64,000 bases of DNA, taken from the NCBI RefSeq assembly GCF_017874315.1, contig NZ_JAGGLG010000017.1:1-64000 (forward strand). The letters run 5' to 3'. The notes beneath the pieces are model-generated. The model did no database searches, was not told the origin of the DNA, and worked only from the letters and a program-made list of their open reading frames with translations. Of the stretch, positions 53,533-63,486 are shown piece by piece; position 1 is the stretch's first letter; each line of letters opens with the position of its first letter. The DNA is from Symbiobacterium terraclitae. GTDB taxonomy: Bacteria; Bacillota; Sulfobacillia; Symbiobacteriales; Symbiobacteriaceae. The translations under genes were made by a program, and so were the position numbers.

Positions 53533-53562
53533 TTGACGCAGGGGAGCATGGCTTGCTACACT
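53533..53562 (+). promoter_or_regulatory. Candidate promoter for the antiporter
   Basis: TTGACG (53533-53538) and TACACT (53557-53562) are separated by 18 bp. The predicted start near 53569 leaves a leader of about 145 nt. Confidence 0.45.
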
Positions 53563-53644
53563 ATCCACCATATTCGGGATGGGGCGTACTGCACCGGGCG
53601 TTACCCTGCGTGCAGGGAGCCAGGCTGTCTGACGGTTGTGCATC

Positions 53645-53681
53645 AGCCCCCAGACCCTCGCGGGGCGAGGGCTTGGGGGCT
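53645..53681 (+). promoter_or_regulatory. Strong leader hairpin before the antiporter
   Basis: Arms 53645-53661 and 53665-53681 pair at 15 of 17 positions around a ggg loop. An upstream stem ctgcac/gtgcag can also form. The hairpin ends about 35 nt before the start codon and has no U-tract, so it is more likely a regulatory or RNA-stability element than a plain terminator. Leaders of K+ and cation transporters are often riboswitch-controlled, but I could not match it to a known class. Confidence 0.4.
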
Positions 53682-53715
53682 TGCTGTGCACCAGGACATC
53701 GGAGGAGGTATGCAG

Positions 53716-54906
53716 TTGAGCTTCCTGTTGGAGACTTGCATCATTCTGCTCGCAGTCCTTGTCGCCGGTCGGCTGAGCCAGCGGCTGGGCCAGCCGGCCG
53801 TGCTGGGCCAGCTCCTCGTGGGCGTGCTGTTCGGTCCGGCGGTGCTGGGCTGGCTGCATCCGGGACCCCTCATCAGCGAGGTCGCCGAGATCGGTGTGGT
53901 GCTCCTCATGTTCATCGCCGGCCTGGAGACGCAGTTCGAGGACATCAAGCGCAACGCCCTGGCCGCCACCCTGGTGGCCGTGCTGGGGGTGGCACTCCCC
54001 TTCGTCGGCGGGTGGCTCCTGTCGAGCGGGTGGGGCTTCGACTCCCCGACGGCAATCTTCACGGGCGTGCTGTTGGTGGCCACCAGCGTCTCCATCTCCG
54101 CGCAGACGCTGAAGGAGCTGGGCTACCTCCGGTCCCGCCCCGGCGTGACGATCCTGGCTGCGGCCGTGCTGGACGACGTGCTGGGGATCATCGTCCTCTC
54201 CGTGGTGCTGGGCAGCCTGGGGGCTTCCGGCGGAGGCGGACACGGCGCCGAGCCGCTGCCGCTGTTGCTCGGCAAGATGGCGGGCTTCTTCGCCGTTGCG
54301 ATCGTCGTGGGCTACACGCTCCTGCCTGCGGTCATGCGGCGCGTCGCCCGGATGGAGAGTGGGCTGCCCCTGCTCACCGTCGCCATCAGCGTCGCGCTGG
54401 CCTTCGCCTGGGCGGCTGAGTTCACCGGACTTGCGGGTATCATCGGCTCCTATCTGGTCGGGCTGATGCTGAGCCTCACCGAACTGCGTGAGAAGATCAT
54501 GCACGAGGTGGAGCACATCGCCTACGCCTTCTTCGTGCCCTTCTTCTTCGCCAACGTCGGGCTCTCGGCCACCTTCGCCGGGATGGCCGGCTCCTTCCTG
54601 GTCTTTGTGATCGTGCTGGTGCTGGTCGCGGTCGCGACGAAGATCGTGGGCTGCGGCGCCGGCGCGCTTCTGGCCCGCTTCCCGCTGCGTGAGGCCACCG
54701 GAGTGGGCGTGGGGATGATGGCCCGGGGCGAGGTGGGCCTGATCGTGGCCACCATCGGTCTCGACGCCGGGCTCCTGCCGCCGGAGCTCTACACAGGCAT
54801 GGTGTTCGTGAGCCTGGGCACCACCCTGCTCACCCCTCCCCTGCTGAAGATGGTCTTCCGGGCCCGGCCGGGTGACCAGGAGCAGGCGCTGCCCGCCTCG
54901 GAGTAA
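53716..54906 (+). CDS. CPA2 monovalent cation:proton antiporter (Kef type)
   Basis: The 396-residue membrane protein has about 12 helices and the Na_H_Exchanger pattern LGQPAVLGQLLVGVLFGPAVLGW, VLLMFIAGLETQFEDIK, and the ion-site region ATSVSISAQTLKELGYL...VLDDVLGIIVLS. It lacks a TrkA-N or TrkA-C domain, so it is a short Kef/NapA-like exchanger of Na+ or K+ against H+. TTG 53716 has GGAGGAGG 7 nt upstream; ATG 53710 is too close to that site. Confidence 0.9.
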   Translation: MSFLLETCIILLAVLVAGRLSQRLGQPAVLGQLLVGVLFGPAVLGWLHPGPLISEVAEIGVVLLMFIAGLETQFEDIKRNALAATLVAVLGVALPFVGGWLLSSGWGFDSPTAIFTGVLLVATSVSISAQTLKELGYLRSRPGVTILAAAVLDDVLGIIVLSVVLGSLGASGGGGHGAEPLPLLLGKMAGFFAVAIVVGYTLLPAVMRRVARMESGLPLLTVAISVALAFAWAAEFTGLAGIIGSYLVGLMLSLTELREKIMHEVEHIAYAFFVPFFFANVGLSATFAGMAGSFLVFVIVLVLVAVATKIVGCGAGALLARFPLREATGVGVGMMARGEVGLIVATIGLDAGLLPPELYTGMVFVSLGTTLLTPPLLKMVFRARPGDQEQALPASE

Positions 54907-54922
54907 TGCGTTGTTCAGACGA

Positions 54923-54960
54923 AGGGCCGGGCGGGACTCCGCGGAGTCCCGCCCGGCCCT
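54923..54960. terminator. 38-bp palindromic terminator
   Basis: Arms 54923-54940 and 54943-54960 pair perfectly (18 bp), a near-seamless palindrome of 38 bp. It separates the antiporter stop (54906) from the convergent ytxJ stop (54967) and should end both. Confidence 0.65.
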
Positions 54961-54966
54961 TACCGT

Positions 54967-55308
54967 TCACGATACAACCGCCCTCAGCGTCCTGGCCGTG
55001 ATCGCACCGTGGGAGGCGTGCCAGACGGCACGACCGCCACTGATCAGCAGCGCCTGGGGCGACTGGTGCGCCACCCCCGCGCGGCTGGCCAGCGCGAGCG
55101 ACACCGGCCGCTCCTCGATCACCCGCACCCATGCGTTGGCCACCTGCCGCGCCTCCGGGCTGGCGAGATATGCCTGCCATTCCCGGAAGGCGGCGGCAGA
55201 GATGGGGCAGCGGGTGGAGTGCTTGAAGATCAGCACGGGACGCCGCAGCGACTCCGCCAGGACCGCTTCCACATCAGCCATCGTCCACAGCTGTCTGGGC
55301 TCCACCAA
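54967..55308 (-). CDS. ytxJ: YtxJ-type bacillithiol redox protein
   Basis: This 113-residue thioredoxin-fold protein has the family motif HSTRCPISAAAFREWQAYL, a monothiol Cys-Pro-Ile-Ser site, then VIEERPVSLALASRAGVAHQSPQALLI and HASHGAITARTL. YtxJ/BrxC proteins reduce mixed disulfides formed with bacillithiol. TTG 55308 has AAGGAGG 8 nt upstream and gives the normal family length; the longer frame to 55485 would lie inside the preceding gene. It overlaps the CapA gene by 35 bp in another frame, so it is translationally coupled. Confidence 0.87.
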   Translation of the reverse strand: MVEPRQLWTMADVEAVLAESLRRPVLIFKHSTRCPISAAAFREWQAYLASPEARQVANAWVRVIEERPVSLALASRAGVAHQSPQALLISGGRAVWHASHGAITARTLRAVVS

Positions 55309-56674
55309 CTGGGTGGCCTCCTTCACCGTCAGCGCCTGCACCCATGGTATGTGGCGCGCCGCCCAGCCGTTCGGCATATGCCATCGGCTGCTCCACCGAC
55401 CAGACCGCGACCTCCGGGCTGCCCACCGCCTGCACGGTGGTGTCCGCCCAGACCTCCCGCAGGCGGGCGTAGTCGGCCGGCGCAATCAGCGGGTCCGCCC
55501 CGGCCTCGTAGTCCCGCATGGCCTTCTCCACCGCCACGACCCTGTACCGTTTCTGCCCGCCAACGGTGTAGCCGTGAACCCAGGTGGGGATGAAGGAGAC
55601 CCGCTCGACGCGGGTGACCCCGCCCTCCTTGACCACGTCGACCAGCAGCATCAGCCCGGCCTCCCGGTGGAGGCCCGTCTGGTTGGAGATGAAGTTCCCC
55701 TCGCTGTAGATGACCGCCCTGGGGAGGTCCCGGCCGAAGTCGTCGCGGACCTGGCGCACCTCGATGGGCTGAATCACGTGGGGATGGCTGCCCAGCACGA
55801 TGTCCGCGCCGGCCCGCAGGGCCACGTCCACGTAGTAGCGCTGCTGGTCGTTGGGCTCCCGTTCGTACTCCTCGCCGAAGTGCAGCGCGACGACCACGAG
55901 GTCGACGCCCTCAAGGGACCGGGCCCGCCGGATGTCTGCCGGCATCCGCTCGTCGTCGACCAGGTTGACCGACCAGGGCTCGGGCAGGGGGATCCAGTTG
56001 GTCGTGGCCGTGTAGGCCAGCACCGCGACCCGGAGGCCCGGGACGGGCTCGACGACCAGGATCTGCTCCCGCTCCTCCGGGGTGCGGGAGGCACCGGTGT
56101 GGGCGACGCCGTACCGGTCGAGGGCGTCGTTGGTCTGGTTGATGCCGAACTGGACGTAGTCCAGCGTGTGGTTGTTGGCGTTCGTCAGCACGTCGAAGCC
56201 GACCGCCCTGAGGTCGCGGGCCAGCTCCGGCGGCGTGTTGAAGCTGGGATAGCCTGCCCACGGGTAGTCGGGTCCGGTGAGGGTCGTCTCCAGGTTGGCG
56301 ATGGCCATGTCAGCGGCGTCGATCCAGGGGCGCACAGGCTGAAACAGCGGCGTGAAGTCCCAGCCGCCGTCGGGCAGGGCGGACGAGTGGACCAGCGGCA
56401 GGTGCATGAGGAGGTCGCCCACTGCCAGGAGCCGGGCCCTCACCGGCGTCCCGGGGTCGGGCTGGGTTGTGCCGGGCGGGGGTGCCTCCGTCGCGACCGG
56501 CGAGCCACCGGGGGGCGTGGCCCCGGGCAGCGGCTGCGGACCTGCGGAAGGCGTGGCCCCGGGCACCGGCTGCGGGATAGCGGCGAACCCGCCCGGGGCG
56601 GCCGAGCTGCAGCCGGTCAGGAGCAGGAGGGCCAGTGCCAGGAGAACCGCGCGGCGCGGCCGGGGTGAGCGCAT
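55274..56674 (-). CDS. CapA-like (PGA_cap) metallophosphoesterase lipoprotein
   Basis: The 466-residue precursor has a signal peptide with lipobox LLLLTGCSS, a Pro/Gly-rich tether (about 30-75) and the PGA_cap domain: LLAVGDLLMHLPLV, ANLETTLTG, FNTPPELARDLRAVGFDVLTNANNHTLDY, VVVALHFGEEYE, GADIVLGSHPHVIQP and IYSEGNFI. The domain is calcineurin-like and is linked to poly-gamma-glutamate synthesis in some Bacilli; here no capBC genes adjoin it. The tail (about 445-466) overlaps the ytxJ reading frame. Confidence 0.9.
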   Translation of the reverse strand: MRSPRPRRAVLLALALLLLTGCSSAAPGGFAAIPQPVPGATPSAGPQPLPGATPPGGSPVATEAPPPGTTQPDPGTPVRARLLAVGDLLMHLPLVHSSALPDGGWDFTPLFQPVRPWIDAADMAIANLETTLTGPDYPWAGYPSFNTPPELARDLRAVGFDVLTNANNHTLDYVQFGINQTNDALDRYGVAHTGASRTPEEREQILVVEPVPGLRVAVLAYTATTNWIPLPEPWSVNLVDDERMPADIRRARSLEGVDLVVVALHFGEEYEREPNDQQRYYVDVALRAGADIVLGSHPHVIQPIEVRQVRDDFGRDLPRAVIYSEGNFISNQTGLHREAGLMLLVDVVKEGGVTRVERVSFIPTWVHGYTVGGQKRYRVVAVEKAMRDYEAGADPLIAPADYARLREVWADTTVQAVGSPEVAVWSVEQPMAYAERLGGAPHTMGAGADGEGGHPVGGAQTAVDDG

Positions 56675-56756
56675 GGAGATCCCCTCTTCCTCGTGCGACC
56701 TCTTGCTCCTGGTAAGACGTTCCTGGGCAGGCCTTCGTTCCCGTGCGGGGGCCGGG

Positions 56757-58169
56757 CTATTCGGCCGGCCACGCCTGCCGGCACTCGGCGAGCAGCGCCA
56801 GGATCTCCTGCGACAGCGTGATCACCCGCTTGACCTCGCCGGCCGCCTCCTCGCGCTTCCCGCGGTTCCACAGCTCGACGGCGCGCCGGGCGACGGCGTG
56901 CAGTTCCGAGTGCGGCCGCTCCAGGGCGACGAAGGCCTGGATCGAGCCGCCCTTGGCGCGGTTGGCGTCGTACCACCGGCCGAGGCGGCAGCTGTGGTGG
57001 TCGCCGAGGTCCTCGACGGAGATCTCCTCGCGCTCCAGCAGCATCTCGTGCAGGCGCTGGACCCAGAGGACGTGGTCACCCCGGGCGGCGGTCAGCAGCT
57101 CGATGTCCGACAGGTTGATCCTGAACTGCTCAGTGAGCGACCGGGTGTTGCGCAGAGCCGCCTGCAGGTCCGAGACCATCACGGCCAGCTCCGCCGTGGC
57201 CGACTGCACCTTGTTCATGGCGCCGGCGATCTGGTTCACGCTCGTGGCCGCCTGCTGCACCGCCTTGGACTCCTCCTCGGCCGCCTTCGCGATGTCGGCC
57301 ATGGGGGCGGTGCTCTCCGCCACCGACTTGCGGATGGTCTCCAGGGCCTCCTGGCCCTGCCTGGCCAGGCCGATGTTGTCGGCGATCTGCCGGGCCAGCT
57401 GGTCGGTGGCCTCGTACACGGCGTTGGCGCCCTGCCGGAGCGTGGAGATCTGCTCCTGCACGTCCCGGATCGCGCTGTGCGAGCGCTCGGCCAGGCGGCG
57501 CACCTCCTGGGCGACCACGGCGAAGCCCCTGCCCTGGTCGCCGGCCCGCGCGGCCTCGATGGCGGCGTTCAGCGCCAGCAGGTTGGTCTGCCCCGAGATG
57601 TCCTCGATGAGCTCCAGCACCTGGTGGATCGGCTCCACCGTGCTCAGCAGCCGGTTGACGTTGTCCTGCAGGCAGCTCATCCCCTCGGCGATCGCGCTCA
57701 TCCCGTCCAGGGCTCCGCGGACGTGCGCGACGCCGGCCTCCGCCTGCCTGATGGTCTCGTTGGCCGTGGAGACCGCCGCGTCGGACGATGCGGCCACCTC
57801 CTCCACGGACGCGGCCAGCTCCTCCGCCAGCGCCGCCACCTGGTTGACCTCCGTGGCCTGCGCCCGGGTGGCCTCCACCAGCTCGCTGGCCGCCAGCAGC
57901 GGCCGGGCCCCCTGCTCGATGGCGGTGGCCGCGGAAGCGGCCAGGTTGGCCATCGTGCGCTCCAGTTTCTGAATCGCCTGCAGCATGCCGTCCCTGATCT
58001 CCGCCGGCACCGCGGCAGCCTCTGTGCGCGCCTGAACCAGGTCGCCCCGGGCCAGGCAGTCGAGCGTGCGGCTGACGGCCTCCCAATCCGGCCCTTCGGC
58101 GGCCGGCGCGTCCGCAGCGGCCTGCGGCGCCCCTTCGGCCTCGGTTGGGGCCGGCTCTGGCTGCTCCAT
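56757..58169 (-). CDS. Soluble methyl-accepting chemotaxis protein with CZB zinc domain
   Basis: The 470-residue protein has no membrane helix. After an Ala/Pro/Glu-rich N-terminus comes a coiled-coil signalling domain with the hairpin tip [41 protein letters not shown], the conserved kinase-contact region. At the C-terminus is a CZB domain: [27 protein letters not shown] and [15 protein letters not shown], providing the 3-His/1-Cys zinc site. CZB domains sense zinc or hypochlorous acid. ATG 58169 or GTG 58208 could be the start. No che genes are nearby. Confidence 0.9.
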   Translation of the reverse strand: MEQPEPAPTEAEGAPQAAADAPAAEGPDWEAVSRTLDCLARGDLVQARTEAAAVPAEIRDGMLQAIQKLERTMANLAASAATAIEQGARPLLAASELVEATRAQATEVNQVAALAEELAASVEEVAASSDAAVSTANETIRQAEAGVAHVRGALDGMSAIAEGMSCLQDNVNRLLSTVEPIHQVLELIEDISGQTNLLALNAAIEAARAGDQGRGFAVVAQEVRRLAERSHSAIRDVQEQISTLRQGANAVYEATDQLARQIADNIGLARQGQEALETIRKSVAESTAPMADIAKAAEEESKAVQQAATSVNQIAGAMNKVQSATAELAVMVSDLQAALRNTRSLTEQFRINLSDIELLTAARGDHVLWVQRLHEMLLEREEISVEDLGDHHSCRLGRWYDANRAKGGSIQAFVALERPHSELHAVARRAVELWNRGKREEAAGEVKRVITLSQEILALLAECRQAWPAE

Positions 58170-58485
58170 CACCCCAGTGCCTCGGGTCCTCCAAAACACT
58201 CGCCACACCCCTCTTCCAGGTAGATCTCCGTAACCTATATTTCGATGCCCAAATAACTAGGCATCCGCAGGTTCAACGTATTGTGATTTCGGGGTGAGGT
58301 CAAGCACACCAATTGCTCATTGCGATTCGGGGAAGATCGGGTCTGCCGGGGGCGTGACGGACAGCCCTGTCGGCCGGCGGAGCCGGGGTGACGGACCCTG
58401 CAGTCGAGTGATCGGAACAATGGCCGACCCGTCGCAGGCTACATAACGTAGAGTGGAAGCGAGATCCGTACAGGAGGTGTGACCG

Positions 58486-58839
58486 GTGGCCCAGTGCCCA
58501 CCCGGATCCTTTGCATACAGAGTGCGACCGGGCGACGACTTCTGGCGGCTTGCGCAGCGGTTCGGCACGACGCCGGCCGCCATCGCTCGGGCGAACCCGG
58601 GCGTCAGCTCCTGGGGGCTTCGGATCGGCCAGCCGCTCTGCATCCCGGGCCGCACGCCCTGGACTCCCCCACGGCAGCCCTGCCCCTGGGGCTGGGAACC
58701 GTATCAGATCCAGCCGGGCGACACCCTGGGGGCGATTGCGTGGACCCGGCGGACCAGCGTGGCCAACCTGCTGCGCGTGAACCGGGTCGATCCGAACAAC
58801 CTGCGTATCGGGCAGATCATCTGCGTTCCCAGGGCGTGA
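58486..58839 (+). CDS. Two-LysM-domain protein
   Basis: The 117-residue protein is almost wholly two LysM domains: YRVRPGDDFWRLAQRFGTTPAAIARANPG... (about 11-54) and YQIQPGDTLGAIAWTRRTSVANLLRVNRV... (about 73-115). A Pro-rich linker with Cys joins them. LysM binds N-acetylglucosamine polymers. No signal peptide is seen, as for spore-coat LysM proteins such as SafA, so a spore-envelope role is possible. GTG 58486 has AGGAGGTG upstream. Confidence 0.9.
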   Translation: MAQCPPGSFAYRVRPGDDFWRLAQRFGTTPAAIARANPGVSSWGLRIGQPLCIPGRTPWTPPRQPCPWGWEPYQIQPGDTLGAIAWTRRTSVANLLRVNRVDPNNLRIGQIICVPRA

Positions 58840-58855
58840 TGCGCCCGGGCGCGCA

Positions 58856-58883
58856 GCAGCGGGACGGCACGCCGTCCCGCTGC
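58856..58883. terminator. Bidirectional terminator hairpin
   Basis: gcagcgggacggc (58856-58868) pairs perfectly with gccgtcccgctgc (58871-58883) around a 2-nt loop. It lies between the LysM stop (58839) and the convergent acs stop (58901). Confidence 0.55.
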
Positions 58884-58900
58884 ACTGCTTGCTTCGGCTT

Positions 58901-60865
<1,965 letters not shown>

Positions 60866-61226
60866 CGTTCCGAACCCTCCCCCCAGTGTTCCGGTACGAC
60901 TTTAGCATAATTCTTCGTACTTTATGCACTTTCCTCTAAGTTCTTGCAGTAACAAGAGGTTTGTGCGCCGCGGAACCGGTGCCCGTCCGCGGACGTCAGA
61001 CGAGCCAGTCCATCCATTCCCTTCCAGAGGACACCGCCCGGGGGGTACAGTTCTGGCGAAAGCCACCCGCGCTGAGGGAACTCCGTCGACCTTCATCGTT
61101 GCGGAGAGCGCACCCGGCTGCTCGTCGCGGTCACGGGGGGCGAGGCCGACGACCAGAGCACGCGCTTTGAGCGGCCTGCGACCACCCCGTGAGCGGCCGT
61201 CAGCCCAGCGGTCCCTGCACAACGCC
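60866..61226. other. Intergenic region upstream of acsA
   Basis: This gap has no supported gene. The 60 bp next to acsA are AT-rich (near 60900-60960) and should hold its promoter, but no clear -35/-10 pair with 16-18 bp spacing was found. The rest shows nothing. Confidence 0.5.
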
Positions 61227-61263
61227 GAGAGCCTGTACCCCTTGCCCCGGGGTACAGGCTCTC
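61227..61263 (-). terminator. Hairpin after the MltG-like gene
   Basis: A perfect 15-bp stem (61227-61241 with 61249-61263) with a 7-nt loop lies 22 bp past the minus-strand stop at 61285. No U-tract. Confidence 0.55.
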
Positions 61264-61284
61264 ACCGATCATGACGCGCATCCG

Positions 61285-61968
61285 TCACTGGATGAGCATA
61301 TTGACGATCTCGATGGGCAGGGCGCCCTTCGGGATGACGAAGGTGCCGGCCTGCAGCCGCGTCTCCACGCCCAGCTCGGCCACGACGGTGAGGAAGTCCC
61401 GCTCGTCCTCGATGAGCTCGGCCTCCTTCAGGAGGGCGGCGATGTCCTGGGAGCTGGATCCCGGCTCCACCGTCACCGTGACCTCGGCAGGCTCGTCCTC
61501 AGGCGGCGCCTCGGGGGGCTCGGGCGGCTCCTCCCCCGCACCGGACTGACCGGGCTCGGGCTCGCCCTGCGGCGGCTGCTCCGGCCCGGGGCCCGTGGTG
61601 CCCGGATCCTGCTGCCCGGGCCCCTGCACCACCGAGGGATCCTGCTCCCCGCCGGGGGGCTGGGGCGCCTGCCCGCCGCCGAAGTGGGGCAGGAGCAAGG
61701 CGGCAACCAGGAGTCCGGCCCCGAAGCCCACCGCCAGACCGCGGTGGAAGCGCCGGTCGCTGCCCGGAAGGAACCACGGCCTGTGCTCGGGGATCTTGAT
61801 CAGCTCTTCATCGTACTGGACGGGACTGGTGAGAATATCCCATGCTTCCTGCACGGTGGCTTCGCGGGGGATGCGGGCGGCCTTGTCCACCCGCCGCCGC
61901 GGCACCGGCCCGCCCCAGATGCCCAGCAAGACGAGCAGCACGCCGACACCCAACAGGAACCAGATCAC
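61285..61968 (-). CDS. MltG/YceG-like N-terminal domain membrane protein
   Basis: The 227-residue protein has two membrane helices (about 2-20 and 77-95), a Pro/Gly/Glu-rich tether (about 98-158) and a C-terminal domain VTVTVEPGSSSQDIAALLKEAELIEDERDFLTVVAELGVETRLQAGTF, resembling the LysM-like part of MltG (YceG). The catalytic lytic transglycosylase part is absent, so it is probably a wall-binding protein, as in small Firmicute homologues. GTG 61968 has AGGGGGG upstream. Confidence 0.75.
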   Translation of the reverse strand: MIWFLLGVGVLLVLLGIWGGPVPRRRVDKAARIPREATVQEAWDILTSPVQYDEELIKIPEHRPWFLPGSDRRFHRGLAVGFGAGLLVAALLLPHFGGGQAPQPPGGEQDPSVVQGPGQQDPGTTGPGPEQPPQGEPEPGQSGAGEEPPEPPEAPPEDEPAEVTVTVEPGSSSQDIAALLKEAELIEDERDFLTVVAELGVETRLQAGTFVIPKGALPIEIVNMLIQ

Positions 61969-62085
61969 TGGAAAGCCCCCCTGTCCGCTTTCGGTGCTTG
62001 ACTTCTTGGTTGTAATCGGTTCAGGCAGGACATGTCAACTGCGGGATGGAACTCATCCGGGACAGCCAGTAGGGAGGGTTCATCG

Positions 62086-62499
62086 GTGGAGGGGTTCCGG
62101 TTCACGTTCGAACAGCAGGTTGTGTTCCGCGACATTGACATGCTCGGGCACGTCAACAACGCCGTGTACGCGACCTACTTCGAAACGGCCCGGGTGGAAT
62201 ATCTCCATAACCTGACGGCTGACCTCGAGACCCTGGTGACGTTCATCCTCGCGGAGATCACCATCACCTACAAGTCGCCCGCATACCTGCGGGAGCGGCT
62301 GGTGATCGGCCTGCGCGTCACCGAGATCGGCAATTCGAGCATGGTCTTCGAAGGCCGGATCGTCGAGAAGGAGACCGGGCGCCTGGTGGCCACCAGCCGC
62401 GCCGTCCTCGTCCATTTCGACTACAAGAACCAGCGGCCGGTTCCCGTGCCCGCGGAGTTGCGGGCGCGCATCGGCCGCTTCGAAGGGCGGGAGTTCTGA
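62086..62499 (+). CDS. 4HBT-type acyl-CoA thioesterase
   Basis: This 137-residue hotdog protein has FRDIDMLGHVNNAVYATYFETARVEYLH, the YbgC/FadM-type active site with the Asp in the first block. GTG 62086 has GGAGGG upstream. It acts on acyl-CoA in the cytoplasm. It ends 2 bp before the M23 peptidase gene, so they are one operon, though no shared function is obvious. Confidence 0.9.
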   Translation: MEGFRFTFEQQVVFRDIDMLGHVNNAVYATYFETARVEYLHNLTADLETLVTFILAEITITYKSPAYLRERLVIGLRVTEIGNSSMVFEGRIVEKETGRLVATSRAVLVHFDYKNQRPVPVPAELRARIGRFEGREF

Positions 62500-62501
62500 C
62501 G

Positions 62502-63482
62502 ATGTACCGGCATGCCGCAGGGCTGCCGCTTACCGCACTTCTGATCGCCGCGCTGGCCTTTGCCGGCTGCTCCCCAAGGGACGCCGCCCCCGGATCGACG
62601 GACGCTCCACAACGTCTGGAGGATTCGACGGTTCAGGTGCCCGTCCCTGCGGAGGTTGTGGAAATCCCAGCGAATCCCCCTGTGGTGACGCTGGAGCCCC
62701 GGCAGGTGCTGCGGGGCGACTTCGCCGTGCTGCGGGTCGACCAGCCGCTGCCGGGGGAGCCGCAGCTCCACGTGGGGGGCCTCTCCGAGCAGCCGAAGCT
62801 CTTCCTGCTTGACCGGCAGCCCACCGCGCTCATCGGCTTCCCCGCGGCGGCCCCGCTGGGCGCGTATCCCGTGCGCCTCACCTGGGACGGCGGCGAGTGG
62901 GAGGGCAGCATCGAGGTGGTCTACAAGGAGTTCACCGTCGACCGCCTCGAGGTGACCGAGGAGCAGGAGGAGGTTTACTACGATCCCCGGCAGGCGGAGC
63001 AGTGGGAGCGGCTCTACCGGCTCCGCTCCACCAGCGAGCCGGAGCCGCTGTGGCGGGACGTGTTCCGGCCCCCGCTGGACGGCGAGCTGCGGGTGACGAC
63101 CTACTTCGGCGAGATCCGGGTCGTCAACGGCGTGGAGACGGGCCGGCACAGCGGGATGGACTTCGGCGCCCCGACGGGCACCCCGATCTACGCGCCGGCC
63201 CGGGGCAAGGTCATCCTGGCCGAGGAGTTCATCGTCTCCGGCCGGACCATCGTCATCGACCACGGCCTCAACCTCTTCACGGCATACTACCACTGTGAGG
63301 AGATCCACGTGGCGCCGGGCGACTGGGTGGAGGCCGGCCAGCGGATCGGGCTGGTGGGCTCAACCGGGTTCTCCACGGGCCCGCACCTGCACTGGACCGC
63401 CACCGTGGGCAACACACCGGTGGACCCCTGGCCGCTCACCCAGGGGCGGGTGGCCGACCTGTTCACCAGGAGCAAGGAGTGA
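62502..63482 (+). CDS. M23 zinc metallopeptidase lipoprotein
   Basis: The 326-residue precursor has a signal peptide ending in lipobox AFAGCS, a linker and beta-strand domain (about 45-170), and an M23 domain with RHSGMDFGAPTGTPIYAPARGKV (His and Asp zinc ligands) and GPHLHWTATVGN (the third ligand His). M23 enzymes cut peptide bridges in peptidoglycan. It is anchored outside the membrane. ATG 62502 follows the thioesterase gene. Confidence 0.92.
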   Translation: MYRHAAGLPLTALLIAALAFAGCSPRDAAPGSTDAPQRLEDSTVQVPVPAEVVEIPANPPVVTLEPRQVLRGDFAVLRVDQPLPGEPQLHVGGLSEQPKLFLLDRQPTALIGFPAAAPLGAYPVRLTWDGGEWEGSIEVVYKEFTVDRLEVTEEQEEVYYDPRQAEQWERLYRLRSTSEPEPLWRDVFRPPLDGELRVTTYFGEIRVVNGVETGRHSGMDFGAPTGTPIYAPARGKVILAEEFIVSGRTIVIDHGLNLFTAYYHCEEIHVAPGDWVEAGQRIGLVGSTGFSTGPHLHWTATVGNTPVDPWPLTQGRVADLFTRSKE

Positions 63483-63486
63483 CGTC

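Noticed and set aside
55308-55485. A longer ytxJ starting at 55485 or 55377.
   Set aside because: The extension lies within capA and has no family similarity; TTG 55308 has the only good ribosome site and gives the usual length.
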